From positions 1,116,001 to 1,180,000 of the forward strand of contig JARKIF010000003.1 in assembly GCA_029378245.1 (NCBI GenBank): a stretch of DNA of 64,000 nt. The letters run 5' to 3'. The notes below the pieces were generated by a model. That model was not told the origin of the DNA, searched no databases, and saw nothing but the letters and a program-made list of their open reading frames with translations. The stretch comes from Roridomyces roridus. Taxonomy: Eukaryota > Basidiomycota > Agaricomycetes > Agaricales > Mycenaceae. Position 1 is the first letter of the stretch. Each line of letters opens with the position of its first letter. This document shows positions 33,527-45,600 of this stretch, one piece after another. Made by a program: the position numbers and the translations under genes.

Positions 33527-35118
33527 TCAAGGAAGAAAAACATCCACCACATCCCCGTCGTCGAGGTCCGCGTCGCTGATGGGTACATCAGCCGCCATCT
33601 TATCACCGTCGATGACGAGCTGCGGTTCCTTCTCCGGCTGGGCCTTCTTGCCCTTGCCTTTCCCACCGACACTCTTCCGTCCACCGCCCCCTTTGCCAGA
33701 CCCATACTGGTCCGCCAACCCAGCCTTCTTCAAAAAGGCTTGCACGATGGCACCACACGTCGTTGTTGGGCGTACAGTGAGGAAGATGTCCTTCTTTGTG
33801 ACTGCGGAGCGCAGGCAGAGTTTGAAGGTCTCTCCGCCTTCAGACTCGGCGTCGGATTCATCCATCGAGGCAGCGCCTGCGTTTGTGGGCATGGGCTCCT
33901 CGGCATCGGATATCTCAATGTCCGAGTTCTGCTGCGTAGGATTGGAGGCGCCGGCGCCGGGGTTGGCCTTGATGTAATCCCAAGTGTTCTTTGTGCACGC
34001 CGCTTGACGAATAGAAATTAGTATATGAATGGAAGAAAGAGATGGACCTACTAAATTCGGCGTCTACCCAGAGCTTGAGTACAGCAGAGGTGACCGAGGG
34101 GTATACCCGTACGCCACGGTAAGCCATGACGACGTTGTCCGGGAGGATGCCCTCATCGTCTGCGATTGCTGCAAAGAGCTCTTCGAAGGTGTCGCTCTGC
34201 GCCAAGTGTGACAATGAGTGTATCAACCCAGAGAGGTACATACACGATTTATCTTGAACACCGCCGTCGACGCCTTGCCATTTTCGTTCTGCGGATGTGG
34301 CTTCCATTTGACAGTGATTTCGAGTGTGTCGGTGGGATCGCCTTCCACTGGTTCTGAACTGGAGGCGCGCTGCACCTCGGCGGCGGCAGAGCGGGCGATT
34401 TTCTGGAGCTCGGGGTCGAATATGATAGTGTCTGTGGATACGTCTGGATCGTCAAAGGTTGGAGAGGGAGCTCGAGGGGCGGTAGTTCCATTCAGAGCTT
34501 TGCTGTCCAGTTATCAAGACATTTGTCTCTGAGAAAGAGTGTGGGCGCACCGAACGAGTTCGCGTGCAGCGAGGAGCTGGTGCTTGGCCACAGAAGGCGG
34601 GGGCGTGATAGACCTCGATCGACTTCGCCGTTTCTTGCGTTTGACTGGAGTCCCCGACACACTTGTTACCTCCACATCCGAGTCGGAACCCGATTTATCT
34701 GACATAGTCTCGGACATGAGACTACGTGAGTGTGAGTGGCAGACGCTTTGGGATGGAGTGTTACGCGTACCGCTGGATCTTGGCTTCCGTGCTGCCTGCT
34801 GCGACCTTCTTCTTCCTCTGCTTCTTCGGAGGAGGAGAATCGCTGTCGCCCTCTGTGTCGGAGCGAACGGTCTTTGGCTTGGCTTTACTGGTGGTTCATC
34901 GTTGCACCACTGTACGGCCACAATGGCGCACCTCGGGTCATTTTATCGAGCTTGTTCCATGTCTGGGCGCTACGACCCTTGTTGCGGACAAACATTGCAT
35001 CATCGTCACCGGCGGCTACAACGGTGACGGGGGAAGGTTCTTGTGTCGACGAGGAGGCTGCTGCTGGGGTCGGCTTGACGCGCGGAACGGGGCGTGGACG
35101 AGGACGCGCTGTGGCCAT
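33527..35118 (-). CDS. Rad60/NIP45-like protein with SUMO-like domains
   Basis: The N-terminus (MATARPRPRPVPRVKPTP) and following exons are disordered, basic and Ser/Asp-rich, with an NLS-like KRKKRRSRSRSITPPP. Two ubiquitin-fold regions follow. The first, around LEITVKWKPHPQNENGKAST and SDTFEELFAAIADDEG with NVVMAYRGVRVYPSVT, is a SUMO-like domain. The second closes the protein: FKLCLRSAVTKKDIFLTV, a Gly/Lys insert, and PQLVIDGDKMAADVPISD ending DGDVVDVFLP. It lacks a C-terminal GG, as expected for Rad60/Esc2/NIP45 proteins, which act with SUMO ligases and Smc5/6 in recombination repair. The arrangement disordered-SLD1-SLD2 supports the call. The gene is convergent with the WW-like gene, 22 bases between stops. 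Confidence 0.8.
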
Positions 35119-35299
35119 CAGGGCGCAAATTAAGCGTAATATCGGTCACGTGAAAGAGCCGCATGCCGAGGCGACGCGTAATTTCCGTAAACACCCGACG
35201 CGCAGCTCAAAACTGCGTGCGGCCGAGGGCATTCATCATCTTCGAGCCGATAAAATGCATATATATACTGGAAGATAGGTCATGGTATAGCAAGCAAAG

Positions 35300-35739
35300 A
35301 TGTCTCCTCGTTTCCTCTGGTTCTTCCTCGGCACCGGCTTCGGTGTCTGGTGGGCAACACGCAAGAAAGACTTCCAAGGGCACGTCGATTATCGCAGGAC
35401 TGCTCCTGTAACCGCTGCCCCCAACAATTCGGAATACCATTACCGAGATTGGGACCAAGAACGGGCCAGGGTTCGCGAGTTTACCCAGAACGCTGGAGAT
35501 GTTGTACGTCTGGTGAAATTCCTCTCTGACGTCTGATAACACGATTTAGGTCGCGGAATTGTCTGAAGCCACACTGGACACCATCCTCCAAGCCACCGAA
35601 ACATTGAAAGCGGTATGTATCTTCTACAGCGCTGGAATTATGTCTGATCTGTTCCTTTTAGAAAATGGCCGAGCATCGAGCTCTTCGTGATGAAGAAAGG
35701 CGCATAGAAGAGGAGAGGATGAGGAGCCCCATTGCCTAG
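35300..35739 (+). CDS. Small single-pass membrane protein of unknown function
   Basis: Three exons. The protein begins MSPRFLWFFLGTGFGVWWAT, an N-terminal hydrophobic segment likely to be a membrane anchor, followed by KKDFQGHVDYRR. A helical hydrophilic part follows, with HYRDWDQERARVREFTQNAG, then VAELSEATLDTILQATETLK and a charged end EERRIEEERMRSPIA. Introns lie near 35503-35549 and 35613-35661. Similar tiny anchored proteins occur in many basidiomycetes, but I know no function. The position of the anchor could suit an organelle membrane. It starts about 180 bases from the Rad60-like gene, in divergent orientation. Confidence 0.6.
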
Positions 35740-35917
35740 TGGCCTCTGGAGAATTGTATTGTTGTATATCGAATGTTCCTTGTTTCTTCTCCAGGTTAGA
35801 GTGCCGTGTGTTCCAAACAGTCGGCAGAACGGCCGACCTTGTGGTTTTTGATCGGGGAGTTGTCGGGAGAACAAGAACTCCATCAGATGGCATCAGTGAT
35901 GGAGGTGTTGAGCAACC

Positions 35918-38609
35918 ATGTCTGACTCTAGCCCACTCATCTTCAAACGGAGATCCAAGCCCGCAGCCCGTACCAGGCCCTCTTCTCCAGAGCCAGAGAG
36001 CAATGACATGGCAAACGAGTCCCCGAGTACTCTTGTCACCAAAATCAAGAAACGAGCAAAACCAAAGTCGCGACTGAGTTTCGGCACGGAGGAAGAAGAG
36101 GTTTGAGTTTTACTTGCCTCTGAGGCCTGCATGCTAATGTATTCGGGCAGGAAGGGGGAACCGAGGTCTTCAAGGTAAAGAAATCTAACCTCAGCCAGCG
36201 ACTCAGCCTAGGAACGCACCCATCGTACGCGGTTACCTCTTCTTCCATGGCCTGCAACTCAAAGCACGCCACAGGAATGTGCTTCCAAACCTTGACCAAG
36301 CCTCGATATCCCCTCATCGTGGGCCTACATACGACAAGGCGTATCTGAACGAGCTCAAGGCCAGCACGCCGTCGTCTCGCGCCCCAGCCAACGACCCGTA
36401 TGATGCGGACATGTCTATGGACGTCGGAGATATGTCTATCGATGTCTCTATGCAGGTGGATGTCTTTGGTGTGTGCTGGTGTCAATTACGACGCGTCTCT
36501 AAACGCGTTCTACTAGAATCCTCGACCACATCCATTCCATCCGAATCATCTATCAAAGTAGCAAAGGAGCGACGCGAACGCCTTCGTGCCACAGGCGTAT
36601 CTGGACAGGATGACTTCATCTCGCTTTCTGTTGTAAAACGAGCAGATGAGCCACAGGGTCCCCATCCCGACAGTCGATTGGTGAGAGAGGAAGATGAACT
36701 GGGAGAGGGTGACGATGGTCCGTTTTTTCACTCTTTGACGTGTTCGTCCATTTATGTGCGGACAGAATTTGCCGAGTATACTAGTGCGCAGGAGCGCATC
36801 GCGCTCGGGAAAAAGTCGCGCAAGGTTGAGGCCAGCAAACGCAGGGATGCGATGAAGGAGATGATCGCCGATGCGTGCGTCGTAGGCAACACCTTTGAAC
36901 ATTGCTGACTCTGCGAACAGAGAAGAAATAGATGAAGAAACGGAAGAGTGGGAGCAGGAACAAATTCGCCGTGGTGCCCAGGCTCCCATCGAGAAATCCC
37001 CTGCGATCAAAGCCAAGGAGACATACAAACCAACCCCCAGTATGTGTTTCTGTCGGTCTGGGGCCCCTATCTTGAATAATTTTTGCAGTACCACCGGCTA
37101 CAACATTGCCTTCCCTTGGGCCAGCGCTCTCTCGCCTGACTCACCAACTCACACAACTGACAACTTCTCATGCATCCAACACGACTGCGCTCACGAATAT
37201 TGCCAAGGAGAGCGCCGAGGTTGATGACCGGGAACAGGAAATGCGACAGATGGTCGAACGCGCAGAAGCCAAGCGCGCGTGGTTTGGACAGTTCAGGGAA
37301 TGGGTGGAAGCAGTTGCGGGCTTCCTCGATGAAAAGGCAAGTCTCTGCGCGTGGGCCATGTCCGACTTCTTGATGATCTGTCTAGTATCCTCTTCTCGAA
37401 AAACTGGAAGAAGAACACGCGTCTTTAATTCAAGAACGATTCGATATGATCAAAGCCCGTCGGATCGCCGAGGACGAGGACGACTTGTACACCATGATGG
37501 GTGTCACTCGACCACCAGACGAAGAGGAAACTGATGAGCTGGGTCGAGCGATTCCGAAGCCCACTCCTAGTTCTCGTCGCGCTGCTCGTCTTGAACGTCA
37601 CCAGCGGCACCAATCTGCCGAGGAAGAAGGCTATTCCACGGACTCGTCTTTACCACCATCGGACTTGACATCATATCGTGGCGCCATCGCATTGCTTACC
37701 GAGCGTGCAGGACAAGTGCTCTCTGACGTCCGGGCTGAAGAGTTCCGAGACCCAGGCAAAGGGAGGTGGAGTGCATGGCGGGAGCAGTATTCAGACAGTT
37801 ATGTCGGCGCGTGGGGCGGGCTAGGCGTCGTTAGTGTTTGGGAGTTTTGGGTTCGGCTGGAGATTGTTGGCTGGGACATTATCCGGGTGAGTCTTGCGCC
37901 GCCCGCTCCAACTTTCATCCTTGACCAGGTTCCAGGAACCACAGACCTTGGACGGTTTCAAGTGGTATGAGGGCTTGTACAGTTACTCCAGGCCGAATGG
38001 GGAAGACCTTGGCCCCGATGGGGATCTGGTGGCCTCCATGATATCGACTGCCGTTATACCCCGCATGAGCTTGCTCATAGAGCGGGGAGCATTCGACGCG
38101 TATTCGGCTAACGATGTGCGACGCATGGTTGACGTGGCAGAAGAAGTGGAAAGCTCTGTGGAAGATGGGAGTGCAAAATTCTTGGTCCGTTGAAATCAAT
38201 TCTACCCCATGTCTCACTAACCGTCGCTTAGATGCTCCTCAAAGCGATCCTCGTTGTGTTCCGTGCCGAAATCAGCGAATGTGAACGCATTGTACAGAAG
38301 GTCAAGGGCGTGTCTGACCCTGGCTCTGCACGCGCCTTTGACCCCGCCGCAATACCCGCACGCAGTCGCTTCCTGAACCGCAGGATAAAACTGCTTCGGA
38401 ACCTGCTCAGATGGAAAAAGTATACAGGCGGTCGGCTTGGTATCGATGAGACAATCAGCAGACTCGCCGCAAGCATCACCGACCTTGCACGCGGAGGATG
38501 GGATGGCGGGCAATCATATCTAGACCAGGTGCGTGACCCGGCTTACGTAAAGGTCTCAATTATGGATCGTTACCTCTAGGTGCAGGCACTCATCCGTCCG
38601 CCCGGATAG
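35918..38609 (+). CDS. GCFC/PAXBP1-like protein (GC-rich sequence factor family)
   Basis: This is a multi-exon gene starting MSDSSPLIFKRRSKPAART. The N-terminal third is disordered and contains the basic KIKKRAKPKSRLSF and the phospho-like SSTTSIPSESS. A coiled segment follows (EFAEYTSAQERIALGKKSR, then EEIDEETEEWEQEQIRRG). The C-terminal two-thirds match the GCFC region: REWVEAVAGFLDEK, a link exon EEEHASLIQERFDMIKARR, WVRLEIVGWDIIR, KWYEGLYSYSRPNGED and GRLGIDETISRLAASITDL. PAXBP1 and its fungal relatives are nuclear, and related proteins (TFIP11/Ntr2 partners) act in spliceosome disassembly; a role in splicing is family knowledge, not shown here. A last exon of nine codons ends at 38609. 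Confidence 0.78.
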
Positions 38610-39203
38610 ACGGAGTGCAGTAGAATTTGAGCGGGACGTTTCAATGTTCCTTAATTGATAATTTTCACTCGGCGCAATTTCAACCAGTTTCACCCTATAT
38701 CCAACGGCTTGCAATCTTTTTTGCAAAGTAATTATCCTGTGCGGAGGCTGATCAAACAAGAAACGCTCGATCACCTGCGATCACAGGCGGCCCAGGCCCC
38801 GAGACGGCTCAGGCACCCAGATGTACACCGCCAATTTCAAATTACTCTGCCGGATATGGAGGACAGTCTCATGCCCTACTCCAATTCAAAATTGAGCTGT
38901 TCACAGGACACGCATTTCCCCAACACGTAAGGCTCTGCTTCTCTCCATATAGCTTCTACATGTCTTGATATCTACAACACAACATCATCGCAAAAACACT
39001 CGGCCGTGGGCCGCGGCGCCCGCGATTAAACTAAGGAACCAGGTTGGTTGGCCGGATTTTGAGTGTTTCCGGGTCACGTTATTCTCGATCGACCTGACGC
39101 GCGGGGAACGGGTATAAAGTGAAGCCAAGACCCACAGTCCTCTCCCGAAGCCCCATATCCCCCGCTCCTTCCCCACTTCCCCTCTTCGAAGAAGAATCCC
39201 GCC
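38610..39203. other. Intergenic region upstream of the aquaglyceroporin gene
   Basis: About 590 bases between two genes on the same strand. It has no supported ORF. The last 80 bases before 39204 are C/T-rich with a TATAAAG-like string at 39113-39119, about 85 bases upstream of the start codon, which may be the core promoter. Confidence 0.4.
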
Positions 39204-40757
39204 ATGTCCATGTCCAAAGAACCCGTCGGCATGATGTCGGACCCTGGCTCGAAGGAAGGTATTACGGAGCACATTGATGCGTATGAGGGCGAGTTCATCA
39301 CCCAGTACCCCAATGCCTGGTCTCGCTACCGGTGAGTCTTGGTCTTGCTTTCACGGATGCGGCGTCTAATGTTGTTTGCAGGATGTTCTTGCGGGAGTAT
39401 GTCGCCGAGTTTTTGGGCGTCTGCATCATTATCATCTTTGGTACGGGTGTGGATTGCCAAGTCGTGCTCTCCTCTGTCACGGGTGTCGCGGCGTCGCAGA
39501 AGGGTGTAAGTCTCTTTCTCGTATTTGCTTTGCGTCTTCTCAACGTTTTTATGCAGAGTTACCTCTCCATTTCGTTCGGCTGGGCTATCGGAACTGCTCT
39601 GGGTGTCTGGGTCTCTGGCGGAATATCAGGAGGTAAGTTGCCTTCATCTCAGCCAAGCTAATTTAACGTGAATTCCCAAGGGCATCTTAATCCTGCTTTA
39701 AGTTGGCGTCCTTTTCGCGTGAACTGGCGGGCTCATTTGCTTACAGATTACGATCATGTTGGCTACATACCGCGGCTTCCCCTGGAAGAAGGTCCCGGTA
39801 CGAGCCCAGCTGATTTCTCTTGAATCTACTTATAATTCTACGTGCAGGGTTTCATCCTCGCGCAAATCCTGGGCGGCCTGGTCGGCGCCGGACTCGTCTA
39901 TGCGAATTACATCCACGCTATTGTGAGAACTATTTCACATGCAATTATTTGCCAACTCACTTTGTCTTAGGATATTTTCGAGGGTGGCCGTCATGTACGG
40001 ACGCTTGACACAGCGAGGTAGGTTCATGTCTCGCATTAAAAACGGCAGCCACTAAAAGTACCCACAGTTTGTTCAGCACATATGCTGCCGACTACATGAC
40101 CTCTGTCTCCTGCTTCTTCTCGGAATTCCTCGCTACCGGCGTCCTCACCATCGTCGTGCTCGCCATCGGCGACAAGAAAAACCTGCCACCGCCTGCTGGT
40201 CTTGCTCCTCTGGTCCTGTTCCTTGTCATTCTCGGCCTTGGTCCGTTTCCCTTGACTATACAATGCATGCGCTGACCACACCGAACAGGCGCTTCTCTCG
40301 GAATGGAGACTGCCTACGCGCTCAACCCTGCTCGTGTATGTGTTCATGAACTGCTCGGGAGCACTGCGCTGATTTCATACCAGGACTTGGGCCCCCGTAT
40401 CTTGACTGCCATGGTTGGATACGGCAAGCAAGTGTTTGACTACCGCAACCAGTACTGGATCTGGTGCCCCATCATGGGCCCGGTATGTCGTTCAAGCTTT
40501 GCGAACCAGCCCCTGTTGACCATTTCCCTTAGATCCTCGGCTCGCAAGCAGGGGCTATCTTCTACGACGCCTTCTTGTACACCGGTGACGAAAGTCCCTT
40601 CAACAAACCGTGCGTATCCCTTGTTTCAAGTGCTTTTCTCCACTATTAACTGACCTTGAGCTCCAGGAATGCCGCCGCGCGCGCTAGGCACGAGCACGCT
40701 GCGCACTCTGCTCGCAGACACCTTCCCGCGGGCCCTGGTGCAGACGACCAGGTGTAA
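39204..40757 (+). CDS. Aquaglyceroporin (MIP family) with an abnormal intron donor
   Basis: A six-helix major intrinsic protein of the glycerol-facilitator type. The start is [19 protein letters not shown]. Helix 1 is [19 protein letters not shown], helix 2 [17 protein letters not shown]. The first NPA box (HLNPA) is at 39683-39697 and continues as [17 protein letters not shown]. Helix 3 is [20 protein letters not shown], helix 4 [19 protein letters not shown], and the second box ALNPARDLGPR has the Asp typical of glycerol-permeable channels. It ends in a basic tail at 40757. Eight or so introns are inferred. One of them, directly after the first NPA, begins TT and not GT (39698), so correct splicing of this allele is doubtful; see findings. 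Confidence 0.85.
39698..39746 (+). other. Intron with apparent GT-to-TT donor change
   Basis: The 49-base gap between HLNPA and [10 protein letters not shown] must be removed to keep the channel's conserved NPA-[IV]-T-I sequence. It ends in a normal TTACAG acceptor but starts TTAAGT, one base from the consensus GTAAGT. The nearest GT donors downstream either shift the frame (39702) or leave a 28-base intron (39719). Confidence 0.7.
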
Positions 40758-40904
40758 ATAAACAGTGTATGCCACTGTAAATTGTGTAATCTTGGGCTTG
40801 GGCTTGACGATTGACACGCTTAAAATACTTGTACTATAAACCCCATATTCGTTTATTTAACTTACGATCCATTTTATGCGATTGCAATGATTTATTCACT
40901 TGTA

Positions 40905-41981
40905 CTACAAAATTGTCTTGATGCGTTCGTCTAGCAGCGCGAGCACTGTGCGAAGCCCGAGAAGGACACCTTCATCTGGCCCTTGGCCGGGCACGAAACG
41001 AGTGTGCGCAAAGTCAATCAAGCGCACATCGCACGGCGGGCCAGGTTTTCTGACGCCATCCGTGGTATCGGAGTCGCTGTCCGATTCCTCGTCCTCGTCC
41101 TCCTCTTCAGTCATCCATTTGAGCCCTTCTTCAGCCCGTGACACATCGCTCTCGTATAGAATCAATAGACTCCCGGCCACAATGCGGATTTCCAGGGCTG
41201 TGAGTGCGTTGAGAATATCTTGTATTTCCTCGCGCAGGATTTGGAGGATCTGCAGGAGGAGGGGAGCGGGGAGACCTTGGCGGGGTTCGTCCGGTGTGGA
41301 AATTGGGAAGAAGCGTGCTATGCCCTCGGGGAGCTGGGAGGATGAGAGGGATTTTCCGTATGTCTTGTCCGTTTTTACGGCGGAACCAGTGAGGTTGTCG
41401 TATACCTTTAAACATTCTGGGTCAACATTCAGGCGATATAAGATGCATTAACCTGGAACGCGGTTAGCCGCATGCCCGTCTTGAGTGAGGTAGTAGATTC
41501 TGCGGTCTTCTTCATGCGCGCGACCTTGTCTGGTGGTGCCAGTTCATCATACAGGACGGTCCCGAGCTTAATGTCGAGGATGTTTGGTTTGAGAAACTGG
41601 TTTGCCAGATTTTCGAGGACGATGGACTGTGCACAAGGGCATGAGCACCCACTAGCTACATTCCAGTGCCGCGCCGACCTCTTTTCGCGGTCCCTCGATC
41701 GGTTTGACGGGTATAGCATTCGATTCAGTGCTGGGCTGTTCCGTGTCTAGCTCCCCCTCTAGTGCTAGTGTGCCAAGGAATTTTGGGATGAAGGGCCGCA
41801 AAGCCTCGATCTCGGGTTCGGTGGTCGCTGCGACGGTTTGGTAGAATTGGAGCTCCAAGGGCAGCGCCTGCTTGATGAGGAGTGTGTTGTCCTCGGTGGT
41901 GAGCACTGCGTCGGGGTGGCCACCGACCTGCGAGTCGAGAGTCTGCGTTGCGGGACGCGGGCTTGGAGACGCTCCGGACAT
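40905..41981 (-). CDS. Inositol polyphosphate multikinase (IPK2/Arg82-like)
   Basis: A member of the IPK family, which phosphorylates inositol tris- and tetrakisphosphates in the nucleus. The N-terminus reads MSGASPSPRPATQTLDSQVG with GHPDAVL and KQALPLELQFYQTV. The catalytic PxxxDxKxG motif is PNILDIKLG, followed by GTVLYDELAPPDKVARMKK. The later conserved elements are AGSLLILYE, and RLIDFAHTRFVPGQGPDEGV, which carries the metal-binding DFA. The C-terminus is at 40905. An acidic insert (EEEDEDEESDSDSDTTDG) separates the last two motifs. At least two short introns are present. The start codon lies only 41 bases from that of the divergent small gene. Confidence 0.88.
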
Positions 41982-42022
41982 GAGGTTGTTTACATCTTGG
42001 CTTGCTTTCTACCGCCATCATA

Positions 42023-42310
42023 ATGGCTCTCAGCTTGAACTATGCTGCCAACACGTACCTTGCTGTGACGCTCCCTGCTGCCTCATCCTACTTGACGACA
42101 CCCGAGTCTCTGGGAATTGTGCACCCCGCGGTCGCCCATGTCGGGCAGGTGGGCGAGATGCCTGATGTTCAGCTCGTCAGCGTTCCGAAGGAAGAGTGGG
42201 AAGGGCCCCAAGGGAAGCGCGAAGAGATACTGCAGGCCTTGAAAGCTGTTGGTAAGGTCGATGTACAGGCTCCGAAACAGAGAGCCAAACGAGGAGGCGA
42301 CGAGCTGTGA
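42023..42310 (+). CDS. Small unknown protein, uninterrupted ORF
   Basis: A 95-residue ORF without introns, start ATG at 42023. It reads MALSLNYAANTYLAVTLPAA, then TTPESLGIVHPAVAHVGQVG, LPK-type motif VPKEEWEGPQGKREE and ends QRAKRGGDEL. There is no signal peptide or membrane helix. The amphipathic helix ILQALKAVGKVDVQ and the strand-like start suggest a small folded domain. I do not recognise it. The neighbouring divergent kinase leaves a 41-base spacer, so the two genes probably share their promoter. Confidence 0.5.
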   Translation: MALSLNYAANTYLAVTLPAASSYLTTPESLGIVHPAVAHVGQVGEMPDVQLVSVPKEEWEGPQGKREEILQALKAVGKVDVQAPKQRAKRGGDEL

Positions 42311-42665
42311 TGAACAGGTTCGTCTCGTATATTTCTGAATGGACTACGAAATAACGGTGCTCAGAACGATCTACGATACTTGCGGTCTTTCGGAAGCTAT
42401 ATGAACATGTACAAACGGAGCGCGTCTACAGCAGTGTCCAATGTAAATCGTGAAATCATTTCCTGGACGCGTTCGAGACGAGTTTTGGACTTTTTGGTAG
42501 ACCTTCGTTCTTGTTCACACCATGTAATTGTCCGAATAAGATTATCCATTGTGAAAATCCCAGTCCTGCTCACGCGTCGAGTTGCTTGGAATTTATGAGT
42601 GTGGGAACAATCAGCGTGGCTTGGGACAAACAAACAACGCGTTTTACTCCTTACCAACAACCACC
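42311..42665. other. Intergenic region upstream of SMC6
   Basis: About 355 bases between two plus-strand genes. I see no supported ORF or RNA gene. The last bases before 42666 (CAACCACCATGG) give SMC6 a strong start context. Confidence 0.4.
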
Positions 42666-45600
42666 ATGGGCAAACGTCGCGTCGATAGTGACGACGAGGA
42701 CCCCTCCGCCGAGACAACCCCCGCCTCAAAGCGCGCCAGGACTGCAGACAGCGACGAAGACGAGGCTCCACGTGCCACATCGTCCAGACGCGCCTCCAAA
42801 GGCAAGGCCAAATCGCGCCGCCGTGACGAAGAGTCCGACGACGACGAGGACCAAGACGACGATGAAGAGGTCGAAGAGAAGGACGAAGATGAACGCGAAC
42901 TCGAGGCAGATATCCTCGCGTCGCTCGAATCTAAACGCGGCACTCGCGGGGGCGTTGCCGACCACGGAATCATTGAGACGATCGAGATGCACCAGTTCAT
43001 GTGCCACAAGTTCCTTACTTTCACGTTCGGGCCTCAGATCAACTTTATCATCGGTGCGTGTGGCTCTACTGGCGATTAAAGGCATGCTCAGATTCTTCAA
43101 GGTCACAACGGAAGTATGTTGCAACGCTGCATTTCGCAGTCTTCCCGCTGACTTCTCTAGGTGGCAAAAGTGCTGTTCTATCCGCCATCACAGTCGCTCT
43201 TGGTGGCAAAGCCAATTCCACTGGACGTGGGAACGGCCTCAAGTCTTTCATTCGCGAGGGGCAATCGTACGTTTGCTTCTATGGGTCTATTTTTCGGCCC
43301 TACATCATCACTCAGGGCGTCCGAGGTCACCATATCTCTCAAGAATCAAGGGGAGGAAGCCTACAAGCCGCAAGAATATGGCAAGTCTATCGTGATCACC
43401 CGCCGGTTCACCAAGGAAGGCAGCAGCACTTGGAAAATCAAGAGCAAGACTGGCAAGCTTATCAGCAGCAAGAAAGATGAGCTTGCGGCTATTTGCGACC
43501 ATATGAACATCCAAGTCGACAACCCCATGAATGTTCTTACTCAAGGCACGTTTTTATTGCGCGCATGTCTCGTGTCCGTACTCAAGTCGACTCTAGACGC
43601 CGCCCGGCAGTTTCTCAGCGCGTCTGTTCCGTCTGACAAGTACAAAGTAAGCAATATCCCCCCAGTCGAACAATTCTCTCATGTCCGCGCCAGTTCTTTC
43701 TTCGGGGTACACAGCTCTCCCAGCTCTCCGAAGAATACGATATCTGCTTCAGCAACATCACCACGACATCCAAAGTTCTTGAGCAGAAGCAAGAAGCTCT
43801 CCCCGATCTCAAGAGGGCTTTGCGCGACGCGACTTCGCGTTGGCAGGAAGCTTCGAAAGCTCGTGAGCAGAAGCAGAAGGTCGCGGTGCTGAAGAAGGAA
43901 CAGGCCTGGGCACACGTGACGGTCAAGAGGAAAGAGATGGAGGGCAAGATCGAGGACGTCGCCAAGGCGACTCGTCGAGTCCCCAGAGTTCAACAGAGTC
44001 TCGATACGGCCCAGGTAATGATTCGTTCTATTACATTTAGAGTCTTTTTTAATCCCTCACAGGCCAACCTGGAGGCGGCCGACAAAGTCGTCGTAGAGGA
44101 AGAGCAGAAACTCGATGAACTCGGAGATCGAGAGGGTCTTAACGACAAGAGGAAAGAGGTCCAGGATGAGATCAAGAAGAAGAGAGACACTGTCATCTCC
44201 CTTCACGTGCGTCATCCATGATCGTCGACCCTCGCCTCGCCGCTCATTTCCATCCAGAGTCAAATGAAAGACATGGACGGTAATATCAAGAAAGCCAAAC
44301 GCCAGATGGAAGATTACCAGCAGCAGATTGACAAGGAAACGAAGCGCCTCGAGCAAAACACCGAAGCCAAGCGCGCGGAGACGCAGCAGAAGATGCAAGC
44401 GGCTCGTGACGCCGCGGAGAACGCCCAGAAAGCCGTTGAGTCCCTCTCGGCCGAGAGAGCGGCGGCGGAGGAGGAAGCGAAACGCATCGAGGCGGAGGGC
44501 AGGCCTCTTGAGCAAGCGTTGCGTGCAGCGAACGAACAAGTCCAGCAATGTCGCAACAATATCGACAACTGCCGCAGAGCCGAGAAAGACCGATATGCGG
44601 CGTACGGGACCAACATTCAGCAAGTTGTGCAGCAGATCAACCAGACGAGATGGAAGGGCGAGAAGCCTCTTGGGCCTCTTGGGATCCATTGCAAGGTCCG
44701 GGATAACCAGTGGGCTCGATTGTTACGGTTCACGCTGGGGTCCATGTTGTCCTCCTTTGCTGTCACGACCGTGGAGGATCTTCGTACCCTGAAGAAGATT
44801 CTCGAGAGCAGCGGCAAGTAAGCCTTTTTTTTTTTGTTCGTCGGTCTCCGGTCGTTGATTAGCCAATGCAGCCCGAACGTCACGGTCTTACTTTTCAAAC
44901 CGGATCTGTTCGAGTACAAGCATGGGGAGCCTCCTGAGCATGTGTTGACTGTTTTGCGTGCGCTCGAAGTAAGTGATTGATCGTACTTCCGGCCGTCGTT
45001 TACCTTGCTTCAGATCTCGGACGATCACGTTCTGCGTATCTTGATCAACAAGTCCAGTATCGAATCGCGGGTTCTGGCGCCCACGCGTCTCGAAGCGCAA
45101 CATACCTTGTCGCAGTTGAGAGGCGGAGCACAGGCATGGACTAATGATGGGTTCCTTGTGACCAAATTCTCGTACGTGGCATTCCAGTTTCATGCACCAG
45201 TGTTGACGGCATCCTAGGGAAGGAGGAGAGTCCTCTGTCCCGCTACACATTAGGGAGATGAACGCTGGGCTTCTTGTTGGTAATGCGAGCGATGAATTGG
45301 CGTACGTCCTAGTCTTTTTTATTCTTCGTGCTATTCATCTGGTCCATAGACGGTGGACGCAAAACCACAATGACGCACAAGCCCAACATGCTGCCGCTAA
45401 AGCTGCTCACGACGCCGGTTATGCGAAATATGGAGTTGCCCGTGACGCTTTCGCGAGTTTCGGAGTGCGTTCTTGTCCTGTGAGATTATGTTGCGGCTGA
45501 CGGTTCTGCAACACAGCCCAGGCTGGCAACTGCGGAGGAGACTGTGCGCCGTGCCAAGACTCGTATGCGCCAGTTGCTGGAAGAGATCAACGAGGATACG

